Below are positions 26,658 through 34,263 of a DNA stretch of 64,000 nucleotides, piece after piece. Source of the stretch: Neorhizobium alkalisoli. GTDB taxonomy: Bacteria; Pseudomonadota; Alphaproteobacteria; Rhizobiales; Rhizobiaceae. The translations under genes were made by a program, and so were the position numbers. Below the pieces are notes generated by a model that saw nothing but the letters and a program-made list of their open reading frames with translations, made no database searches and was not told the DNA's origin. The number at the start of each line of letters is the position of its first letter. The first letter of the stretch is position 1. The stretch spans positions 1-64,000 of the forward strand of contig NZ_VIWP01000006.1 in NCBI RefSeq assembly GCF_007829835.1. The letters run 5' to 3'.

Positions 26658-28139
26658 TTAGGATTTGGAGGGAATCCGGGCGACCATCCTGAGCGAGGTG
26701 GTCAGCTCTTCCATCTGCAGCCAGGGGCGCATCCAGGCCACGGCATTGTAGGCGCCCGGCTTGCCCGGGATTTCCTGAACGGTGACCTTGGCGTCGCGCA
26801 GCGGATATTTGGCGCGGGATTCTTCGCCGGCCTCGTCATTGGCGTTGACGTAATTGGAGATCCAGCGGTTGAGCCAGGTCTCGCAATCCTTCGCTTCCAT
26901 GAAGGAGCCGATCTTGTCGCGGCCCATGACCTTCAGATAATGCGCAAAACGCGAGGTCGCCATCATATAGGGAAGGCGGGCCGAGACGGCGGCGTTGGCA
27001 GTCGCTTCCGGACGGTCGTAAAGCTTCGGCTTGTGGGTCGTCTGGGCACCGAAGAACACGGCATAATCAGTGTTCTTGTAGTGGCAGAGCGGCAGGAAGC
27101 CGAGCTTGCCGAGTTCGGCGTCACGACGGTCGGTAATGCCGACTTCGGTCGGGCATTTCAGATCGAGGTCGCCGTCGTCGCTGGCAAAGACATGCATCGG
27201 CAGGCCTTCGACCTTGCCGCCGTTTTCGGCGCCGCGGATTGCCGTGCACCAGCCGCTTTTGGCAAAAGCTTCGGTGAGACGCGTGCCCATCACGTAAGCG
27301 GCGTTCATCCAGCAGTAGTTTTCATGCGGCAGCTCGCCGTTTTTCGAACCGCCGGTTTCGTCGAAATTGAATTCGTCGATCTTGCTGGTCTGCGGGCCAT
27401 AAGGCATGCGGGCGAGAACACGCGGCATGGCGAGCGTCACGAAGCGGCTGTCGTCGCTGTCGCGCAGGCCGCGCCATTTGGCATATTCGACCGTTTCGAA
27501 GATCTTTTCGAGATCGCGCGGCTTTGCCAGTTCGCGATAATCGTCGAAACCGAACATGCGCGGGCTGGCGGCCGAAATGAAGGGCGCGAAGGCGGCGGCC
27601 GCGATCGACGAGATGCCCTGCAGGGTCTGCACGTCATCGAAGGAATTGTCGAATTCATAATCGCCGACGAGGGCGCCCATCGGTTCGCCGCCCGGCGTGC
27701 CGAATTCGTCTTCATAGACGGACTTGAAAAGGCGCGACTGGTCGAATTCGACAGCCTTTGAGAGATCCTTGCTGATGTCGCGCTTCGACGCGTTCAGCAC
27801 GCGGATCTTCAGGTTGACGCTCGTCTCGGAATTCTTGATCAGATATTGCAGGCCGCGCCATGTGCCTTCGAGCTTGACGAATTCCGGCGACTGCATGATC
27901 GCAGCCAGCTGTTTGGAGATCGTCTTGTCGAGCTCGGCGATCGCGTTGTTCAGCGTGATCGTCAGGTTGCGGTCATAGGTGACCGTTCCTTTCAGAGCCT
28001 GGTCGGTCAGGGTGCGCAGCAGATCCTGGGCACGGTTGGGTTCCGTCTGGCGGGTCGCCGCGACGACCTTGGACAGGAGGTCCTGTTCAGGCACGAAATC
28101 GACGTCTTGCTTGGCCTGCAATTGCGTATCAGCGCTCAT
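26658..28139 (-). CDS. tssC: T6SS contractile sheath large subunit TssC (TssC41/ImpC)
   Basis: A 493-residue sheath protein (VipB/ImpC). Conserved blocks are MQSPEFVKLEGTWRGLQYLI, GEPMGALVGDYEFDN, and ATSRFAHYLKVMGRDKIG with the C-terminal TVQEIPGKPGAYNAVAWMRP. With TssB it forms the helical sheath that contracts to fire the Hcp tube. It is flanked by intergenic hairpins on both sides, unlike the overlapping genes downstream, which suggests separate control of its level. Confidence 0.96.
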   Translation of the reverse strand: MSADTQLQAKQDVDFVPEQDLLSKVVAATRQTEPNRAQDLLRTLTDQALKGTVTYDRNLTITLNNAIAELDKTISKQLAAIMQSPEFVKLEGTWRGLQYLIKNSETSVNLKIRVLNASKRDISKDLSKAVEFDQSRLFKSVYEDEFGTPGGEPMGALVGDYEFDNSFDDVQTLQGISSIAAAAFAPFISAASPRMFGFDDYRELAKPRDLEKIFETVEYAKWRGLRDSDDSRFVTLAMPRVLARMPYGPQTSKIDEFNFDETGGSKNGELPHENYCWMNAAYVMGTRLTEAFAKSGWCTAIRGAENGGKVEGLPMHVFASDDGDLDLKCPTEVGITDRRDAELGKLGFLPLCHYKNTDYAVFFGAQTTHKPKLYDRPEATANAAVSARLPYMMATSRFAHYLKVMGRDKIGSFMEAKDCETWLNRWISNYVNANDEAGEESRAKYPLRDAKVTVQEIPGKPGAYNAVAWMRPWLQMEELTTSLRMVARIPSKS

Positions 28140-28237
28140 GGGTCAAATCCTTCTTACGGAGCTGCGGCCCTGGTCGTTGGAAAAATTGCTAAAGGTACCG
28201 CGTCTCGAACATAGGGATGGTCAGGAATGGCTTTTGG

Positions 28238-28259
28238 CGCACGGGGGATCCCCCGTGCG
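28238..28259. other. Perfect 22-base palindrome between tssB and tssC
   Basis: The two 11-base halves (CGCACGGGGGA and TCCCCCGTGCG) are exact complements with no spacer. It starts six bases past the tssB stop. As RNA it would fold into a GC-rich stem with a tight loop; as DNA it could also bind a dimeric protein. No T-run follows, so a role in mRNA stability or partial attenuation is more likely than full termination. Confidence 0.6.
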
Positions 28260-28264
28260 GGACG

Positions 28265-28789
28265 TCAGTTCACGGGATCTTTCTTGCCTTCCGGTCCCTT
28301 GTTGCCGAGCTGGGCAACGAGTTCGGAAAGATCGGCCTTGTTCTGCAGGATGTCTTCAAGCAGGCGTTCCAGCTCTTCCGAGCGGTCGGCCTTGCTCATC
28401 AGGTCGCGCAATTCGTTGCGGGCATCGAGAAGAGCCTTCAGGGCCGGAACCTGGTTGACGATCGAGCCCGGCTCGAAATCGTCCATGCTTTCGAATTTCA
28501 GGGAAACCGGAAGCCGGGTTCCGTCATCCTTCAGCGTGTTTTCGACCGACATGGTGAGGCCCGGGGTCATGCGGCGCATGACGTCGTCGAAATTATCACG
28601 GTCGATCTGGACGAACTTGCGTTCGCCGAAAGGCTTAAGCGGCTGGGTCGGATTGCCGGAAAAATCGCCGAGCACGCCAACGACGAAAGGCAGTTCCTTG
28701 ACCACCATGGCGCCTTCCGTTTCCACTTCATACTTGATGTGGACGCGGGGCTTGCGGACCCTTTCCAGTTTCTCATGCACACTTGCCAT
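28265..28789 (-). CDS. tssB: T6SS contractile sheath small subunit TssB (ImpB)
   Basis: A 174-residue sheath small subunit (VipA/ImpB). Family features are SVHEKLERVRKPRVHIKYEV at the N-terminus, PFVVGVLGDFSGNP, and the ERKFVQIDRDNFDDVM block. The ATG at 28789 has AAGGAG nine bases upstream. It co-assembles with TssC, and TagJ may bind its N-terminal helix. Confidence 0.96.
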   Translation of the reverse strand: MASVHEKLERVRKPRVHIKYEVETEGAMVVKELPFVVGVLGDFSGNPTQPLKPFGERKFVQIDRDNFDDVMRRMTPGLTMSVENTLKDDGTRLPVSLKFESMDDFEPGSIVNQVPALKALLDARNELRDLMSKADRSEELERLLEDILQNKADLSELVAQLGNKGPEGKKDPVN

Positions 28790-28880
28790 CGGAATTCTCC
28801 TTCCTGCCATCGGCAGATTACGAGTTCAAATTGTTGCAGATCGCTGTCGGGCAAGGCCCGGTTACGTGTATTTTCTGGAT

Positions 28881-29948
28881 TTAAGCTCCCCGGTTGTCGG
28901 TCGAGGGTTGAATGCCGGCCGCGGTCAGCACCGCGTGGCGCATGTTCTGTTCGGGCAGCAATTCGGCGAGGAGCTCGGAAAAATCCATGCGGCCGCGGCG
29001 CACCAGCGTCTCTATGGAAAGAGCGATCGGCGAATGCGGTTCGGTGCGGCGGAAATAACGCGCGACCGTCGCCAGGATCTCGAACGCCTGTTCGCGGGAG
29101 CGGATCGCATCGACCGTCAGCGGTTTGGCCGCTGCCGGGTCTTCCACCGGATCGTTGACGTTGGCAGCGTGAAGCTCGGGGGCCGGCGCAGCGGGCGTTT
29201 CGGCGACACCCGGGTCCTCGATCCCGGCTAGAATACGGATTGCGGCCGCGGCCTCCTGTAGAGCATTGCGTGTGTTCGAACTGGGTGGAGCCTGGTCACC
29301 GCAGCGTTCGTCAAGTATTTCGACGAGGCGGTCATAGGCGGAAATGCACTGCGTCAGGGTCGCCAGATGGCCTGCCATGGCTGCGACACCGGCTTCCGTT
29401 GCCGCCTGCTGCAGCTCTTCGCGGCGGTCTATCTGGCCCTGGCGCTGGCCGAGCTGGAAGTCCCAAAGCGAAAACTGCGCGAACTTTCCGTTCGGAATCA
29501 ACGAGGTCAGACGGATCGGCTGGATGATCGTGCCTTCGCCGCCAATACCGTTCAGGCCGGCAAGCGGCGCGAAACGTTCCTCGAAATCATCGTCGCCGAT
29601 CGAATGCAGGGAATCGAAATAATTGTCTAAAAGCGACACGGTTGCCTCATAGACATCGCGCAACCCTTCGAAGCCCCTGAGCCTCAGCTGGGCCTCGGCA
29701 AGCCAGGCCAATACTTCGATGTCCTTGCTCTCGGAAGAAAGAATTTGCAATCCTAGATTGCTGACATCCTGCCAGGCAGGTGAAACGCCAATAGTTTCAC
29801 CTGGGTCTATTCCTCGTTCTGCGGTCCGCGCAGCGTTCCTTGCATCCTTAATTCTATAGTATATTTCACGAGACGAAGTATTAGTCCGCACGTTTTCTCC
29901 GCACGGGCCGTCTTTTTCAAGTGGATCGGCAATCTGGAGCACATTCAC
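28881..29948 (-). CDS. tssA: T6SS assembly protein TssA (ImpA)
   Basis: A 355-residue TssA-family protein and first gene of the main operon. The N-terminal ImpA_N domain includes DPLEKDGPCGENVR and LSSESKDIEVLAWLAEAQLRL. The C-terminal part (SREQAFEILATVARYFRRTEPHSPIAL) is of the short VasJ-like kind. TssA coordinates baseplate docking and tube/sheath growth. The start codon is GTG. The divergent clpV operon begins 230 bases away. Confidence 0.93.
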   Translation of the reverse strand: MNVLQIADPLEKDGPCGENVRTNTSSREIYYRIKDARNAARTAERGIDPGETIGVSPAWQDVSNLGLQILSSESKDIEVLAWLAEAQLRLRGFEGLRDVYEATVSLLDNYFDSLHSIGDDDFEERFAPLAGLNGIGGEGTIIQPIRLTSLIPNGKFAQFSLWDFQLGQRQGQIDRREELQQAATEAGVAAMAGHLATLTQCISAYDRLVEILDERCGDQAPPSSNTRNALQEAAAAIRILAGIEDPGVAETPAAPAPELHAANVNDPVEDPAAAKPLTVDAIRSREQAFEILATVARYFRRTEPHSPIALSIETLVRRGRMDFSELLAELLPEQNMRHAVLTAAGIQPSTDNRGA

Positions 29949-30178
29949 GCTTAAAAATTCTCCAAATTTGACAGAATAGTCAGGGTGTCCGGTATCTTGG
30001 GAGCCCTATACTGCCTTGTCAACCTCCTGAAGATCGCGACAGATTTATGACAACTGCCGAAATCGCTAATTTTCGAAATAGAGCGTTTTTTGATCTGGAC
30101 AAGCCCGAATGTGCGCCCTAGTTGTTGCCTCGCATCTCGAAGAACACTGAAACTGCATAAACAGGCAGGACTTGCTGG
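29949..30178. promoter_or_regulatory. Divergent promoter region of the two T6SS operons
   Basis: This 230-base AT-rich gap must carry the start signals for tssA (minus) and clpV (plus). A TTGACA at 29968-29973 with GTATCT 18 bases downstream is a possible plus-strand sigma-70 promoter, though the spacing is long and the fit weak. No clear operator or enhancer-dependent sigma-54 element was found. Confidence 0.5.
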
Positions 30179-32959
30179 ATGTCGAATATCGATCTCAACC
30201 GTCTGATCAGAACGCTTGAGCCCAATCTTCGTGTCGGTCTTGAGACAGGCGCATCGATTGCTGCGCGCCACCGTCACCCGGTCGTGGAGGTTGCCCATTG
30301 GCTGCGGGCTCTTACCGATATTCCGGAATATTCTTCGTCATTCGGCGATCTGAACATCTCTGCCGAGGCGCTCCGCACGGAGCTCGACTCGGCGATCGGC
30401 GACATGTCGGGCGAGGATGGAAGTTCGCTTGCGCTTTCCCAGAACCTGCTGGCCCTTGCCCGGGAAGCATGGCTCGTCGCATCGCTGCAATACGGTCGTG
30501 GCAGCGTGGTTCTGGCCGATTTACTTGCTGCACTAACTATTGATCGGAGCCTGCGCCTTGTTGCCCGTGGCATCGCGCCGTCTCTGCGCGGTATCGACAA
30601 GGTGGCACTGGATCGTCTGCTGGAAAAGGCGAGTACCGGACAGCGTGACGACCAGAAGCCGGCGCCGACATTGCCGGCTTTTTCGTCTGCGGATAACGAA
30701 TTTTTGCGGCTCTATACCCGCGATATGACGGCGGACGCCCGGGAAGGTCGGATCGACCCGGTAATCGGCCGCGATGGCGAACTTCGACAGGTCGTCGATA
30801 TCCTGATGCGGCGCCGGCAGAACAACCCGATCCTCGTGGGCGAGGCAGGGGTCGGCAAGACGGCGGTGGCCGAAGCCTTCGCGCTCGAGATCGCGGCCGG
30901 CAACGTGCCCGACCGGCTAAAAGACGTCTCGCTTCTGCTGCTCGATCTCAGCCTTTTGCAGGCTGGCGCCGGTGTGAAAGGCGAATTCGAGCGGCGGCTT
31001 CATGGTGTCGTCGACGCGGTCAAGGCTTCGGCCAATCCGGTCATCCTGTTCATCGACGAGGCGCATGGCCTGATCGGTGCCGGTGGCCAGGCCGGCCAGG
31101 GCGATGCCGCCAATATCCTCAAACCCGCGCTGGCGAGAGGCGAGCTGCGGACGATCGCTGCGACGACCTGGAGCGAATACAAGCGCTATATCGAAAAGGA
31201 TGCTGCGCTGACCCGCCGCTTCCAGACGGTGCTGGTGGCCGAGCCGGATGAGCAGACTGCGATCCGCATGTTGCGCGGCGTTTCGGAAAATCTGAAAAAG
31301 CATCATGGAGTGCGCATTCGCGACGAGGCGATCGTCGCGGCCGTGCGGCTGTCGGCGCGTTACATGCCGGCGCGGCAGTTGCCGGACAAGGCGATCAGCC
31401 TTGTCGATACGGCGGCGGCCGCAGTTGCGCTTTCCCGCCAGACCACGCCGGAAGCTTTGCAGCAGCTGGCCGCAGAAAACGAGCTTTTAAGCAAGGAAGC
31501 GGACTGGCTGAGAAATGAGCCGGAAAGCCCCGAAATGCTTGCCCGGCTGGCGGAAATCGTTGCGGAGCAGATCACAATCGGCGGTGAAATCGAAACCGTT
31601 CGTGCCAAACACGACGAAGAGATGCGTCTGGCACGTGAGGCCGATCGTCTGGAAGCCGTTTTCAGCCAGGATGACGCTATCAAGCCGATGGAAATGGCCG
31701 ACGAAGCAGCGGCGCCCGGCGATAATGTCGCGTCCTTTCCGGCACAGCCCATGTCATCCGAAAGCGCCAGGGCAGCTCTCGCCGCAATCGAGCAGAACCT
31801 GTCTTCGGTCGCAGGCGAAAAACCGCTCGTGCCGCGTGTTGTCGACAAGGATGTGGTTGCCTCGATTGTTGCCCGCTGGACCGGAATTCCGGTCGGCAAG
31901 CTTTTGTCGGATCAGGTCGAGACGGTGAAATCGCTCGATGCGCACCTGAAGCAACGGGTTCTGGGGCAGGATGCGGCGATCGAACGGATCGCATCGGCCA
32001 TGAAAGCCGCCCGCGCCGGCCTGTCCGATCCGCGCCGTCCGCCGGCTGTCTTCCTGCTTGTCGGCATGTCCGGAACGGGCAAGACCGAAACGGCCCTGTC
32101 GCTGGCCGACATGCTCTATGGCGGACCGCAGCACCTGACGACAATCAACATGTCCGAGTTCAAGGAGGAGCATAAGATCTCCATGCTTCTCGGCTCGCCG
32201 CCCGGTTATGTCGGTTACGGCGAAGGCGGGGTACTGACGGAGGCGGTACGTCGCCGGCCCTACGGCGTCCTCCTGCTCGACGAGATCGACAAGGCGCATC
32301 AGGGCGTCCAGGAAATCTTCTATCAGGTGTTCGACAAGGGCATTTTGCGCGATGGCGAAGGCCGCGACATCGACTTCAAGAACACCACGATCTTCATGAC
32401 GGCCAATACCGGATCGGAGCTTCTGACCACGCTTGCGGCAGATCCCGACACGATGCCGGAGGGCGAGGCGCTTGAGACGCTGCTGCTGCCGGAATTGCAG
32501 AAACATTTCAAACCGGCCTTTCTTGGCCGCACCACGATCCTGCCCTTCATGCCGCTCGGCACGGAATCCCTGTCGGGGATCGTCGATATCCAGATCGAGC
32601 GCATCCGGCAACGCGTCGGTTCCGCCTATGGCACATCGCTCGCACTTTCACCGGAAGCGCGCGACGCTCTCGTCGCCCGTGCGAAAACCAGCGAGATGGG
32701 CGCGCGCGCGATCGAGGTCATGATCGCCCGCGACCTTCTGCCGGTTCTGTCGACCTTCTTCCTCGATGCCGTCGCGGAAGGCCGCAAGGTCGCTGAGATC
32801 ACCATCCAATTTAAGGACACTGCCTTCGGCGTAAACGCCGTCGAGGCCGAGGTCCCGCCGAAATTCGCCACGTCGGAGGAAAACCGGGAGGCGGATGAAA
32901 ATCCCCGAAACGCCAAGCGCGGTCGGGGAGCAGTAAGACGAGAGGCAAATAGGCCTTAG
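30179..32959 (+). CDS. clpV: T6SS AAA+ ATPase ClpV (TssH)
   Basis: A 926-residue Clp/Hsp100 unfoldase that disassembles contracted TssB/TssC sheath. The N-terminal domain (about 1-150) is followed by a first AAA+ module with Walker A GEAGVGKTA and VILFIDEAH, a coiled middle domain, and a second module with GMSGTGKTE and LLLDEIDKAHQGVQ. The C-terminus carries a basic tail rich in Arg and Lys. It heads the plus-strand operon, ahead of hcp. Confidence 0.96.
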   Translation: MSNIDLNRLIRTLEPNLRVGLETGASIAARHRHPVVEVAHWLRALTDIPEYSSSFGDLNISAEALRTELDSAIGDMSGEDGSSLALSQNLLALAREAWLVASLQYGRGSVVLADLLAALTIDRSLRLVARGIAPSLRGIDKVALDRLLEKASTGQRDDQKPAPTLPAFSSADNEFLRLYTRDMTADAREGRIDPVIGRDGELRQVVDILMRRRQNNPILVGEAGVGKTAVAEAFALEIAAGNVPDRLKDVSLLLLDLSLLQAGAGVKGEFERRLHGVVDAVKASANPVILFIDEAHGLIGAGGQAGQGDAANILKPALARGELRTIAATTWSEYKRYIEKDAALTRRFQTVLVAEPDEQTAIRMLRGVSENLKKHHGVRIRDEAIVAAVRLSARYMPARQLPDKAISLVDTAAAAVALSRQTTPEALQQLAAENELLSKEADWLRNEPESPEMLARLAEIVAEQITIGGEIETVRAKHDEEMRLAREADRLEAVFSQDDAIKPMEMADEAAAPGDNVASFPAQPMSSESARAALAAIEQNLSSVAGEKPLVPRVVDKDVVASIVARWTGIPVGKLLSDQVETVKSLDAHLKQRVLGQDAAIERIASAMKAARAGLSDPRRPPAVFLLVGMSGTGKTETALSLADMLYGGPQHLTTINMSEFKEEHKISMLLGSPPGYVGYGEGGVLTEAVRRRPYGVLLLDEIDKAHQGVQEIFYQVFDKGILRDGEGRDIDFKNTTIFMTANTGSELLTTLAADPDTMPEGEALETLLLPELQKHFKPAFLGRTTILPFMPLGTESLSGIVDIQIERIRQRVGSAYGTSLALSPEARDALVARAKTSEMGARAIEVMIARDLLPVLSTFFLDAVAEGRKVAEITIQFKDTAFGVNAVEAEVPPKFATSEENREADENPRNAKRGRGAVRREANRP

Positions 32960-32997
32960 ACGCAACTAGGCAAAAATCCGATCACAGGAGCTTACGC

Positions 32998-33474
32998 ATG
33001 CCGATTTATCTGCAGATCGACGGTATCCAGGGTGATGCTACGCACGAGCAGCACAAGAAGTGGATGGATATCGAGGCCATTCACTGGAATGTTGCCCGCA
33101 ACATGAACACGTCCGCTGGTTCCGCAGCGAACCGTGAAGCTTCCGAGCCGACGATTTCGGAAGTCATCCTCACCAAGGTCAGCGACTCTTCGTCGACCAA
33201 GCTTTTCCAGGAAGCGTGCTCGGGCCGTACCGGCAAGCGCACCACGATCCACCTGGTCACGACCGGCAATCCGGGCGACACCTATATCGAATACAATCTC
33301 ACCAATACGCTGATCGCCAGCTACTCGATCGATTCCAACGGCGACCGCCCGATCGAAACGATCAAGCTCAACTTCACCAAGCTTGAAGTGAAGTACACGC
33401 CGTTCGACGAGAACCAGGCGCCGCAGTCGCCGATGATCGCCTCTTACGATCTGGCCACGACCAAGGCTGCCTGA
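32998..33474 (+). CDS. hcp: T6SS tube protein Hcp
   Basis: A 158-residue Hcp that forms the hexameric inner tube. The opening MPIYLQIDGIQGDATHEQHKKWMDI and the ISEVILTKVSDSSSTKLFQEA block are typical. A good ribosome site (CAGGAG) precedes it. It is highly secreted in Agrobacterium-type systems, which use Hcp as the secretion hallmark. A hairpin follows 31 bases after its stop, probably separating it from the downstream, less abundant genes. Confidence 0.97.
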   Translation: MPIYLQIDGIQGDATHEQHKKWMDIEAIHWNVARNMNTSAGSAANREASEPTISEVILTKVSDSSSTKLFQEACSGRTGKRTTIHLVTTGNPGDTYIEYNLTNTLIASYSIDSNGDRPIETIKLNFTKLEVKYTPFDENQAPQSPMIASYDLATTKAA

Positions 33475-33505
33475 CCCCAGAGGTCAGACCCAGAAATCAG
33501 AGAAG

Positions 33506-33528
33506 GGGCGCCGGATTTCCCGGCGCCC
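33506..33528 (+). terminator. Hairpin after hcp (terminator or attenuator)
   Basis: The stem GGGCGCCGG / CCGGCGCCC with loop ATTTC is followed by TGTTTCCC, a weak T-run. It could terminate most transcripts after hcp or protect its 3' end, leaving reduced read-through into the vgrG and effector genes. Confidence 0.65.
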
Positions 33529-33598
33529 TGTTTCCCGATCATTCCGTTCGCAGTGCATCCCGTCCCTATCCCGTTTCCGGCTTTGGAGGAGATTGTCG

Positions 33599-34192
33599 AT
33601 GAGCAATCTGGACATCGATAAGGTGGCATTGACCGACTACAATCTGATCATCGAAGAGATCTTCGACGAGAGCACGTTCGGCATGGTTGCGCCGAGCAAG
33701 AAGGTTGGCGGCGTAAAAATCATCGGTACCAGCCATAGGCAGGTTTTCCGCCGCGTCTACACGATCACGACCGGCGAGGACGTCTATTTCAAGGGCCGCA
33801 AGATCAAAGGCATGCCCGGCGCACGCGAGTGGCTTTCCGAACTTCTGGAACCCGGCAAGCAGATCACGACCAAGCCGAACGGCCATGTCGGCGTGCTGAA
33901 CCGCTATGTCGGCAAGAAGAACATTTTCACCGCCAAGGCGCTGGAAACCTACAAAAAGTCGGTGACGTTGCCGTTCCTGCGCATCTATGGCGAGGATCCG
34001 GCGCCGACGCGGCTGCTCTACGGTAATCCGGCCGTCACCTTCCTGCAGAAGGGCGACGAACATCCGATCGCTGCCGCCTATTTCAACACGCGGACCAACC
34101 GGCTGGATCTCATCCATTATTTCGAGCGCCACACGCTGCTCGACAATTTCGTCAAGCGCTTCTCGCAGCCGTCGCTCGCTGCAGCGAGCTGA
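33599..34192 (+). CDS. Unrecognised T6SS-linked protein between hcp and vgrG
   Basis: I do not recognise this 197-residue protein. It has no signal peptide or membrane segment and is rich in Lys, Arg and aromatic residues. Visible blocks are SKKVGGVKIIGTSHRQVFRRVYTITTGEDVYF in the N-terminal half and KPNGHVGVLNRYVGKKNIF in the middle. It has its own strong ribosome site (GGAGGAG) and lies in the hcp-vgrG operon. In A. tumefaciens this position holds an amidase effector and its immunity protein, but no amidase Cys-His pattern is visible here and Cys is absent. It could be an effector, a loading factor or an Hcp partner. Confidence 0.6.
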   Translation: MSNLDIDKVALTDYNLIIEEIFDESTFGMVAPSKKVGGVKIIGTSHRQVFRRVYTITTGEDVYFKGRKIKGMPGAREWLSELLEPGKQITTKPNGHVGVLNRYVGKKNIFTAKALETYKKSVTLPFLRIYGEDPAPTRLLYGNPAVTFLQKGDEHPIAAAYFNTRTNRLDLIHYFERHTLLDNFVKRFSQPSLAAAS

Positions 34193-34263
34193 GGTTCCGG
34201 GAAAGAACAGCATTTACGTGACGGCCGGGCCGGAAACGCCATGGTCACAACTGGATTGAACCC

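Noticed and set aside
30061..30178. A sigma-54 promoter for the T6SS plus-strand operon
   Set aside because: No GG-N10-GC element with the usual flanking bases was found in the gap.
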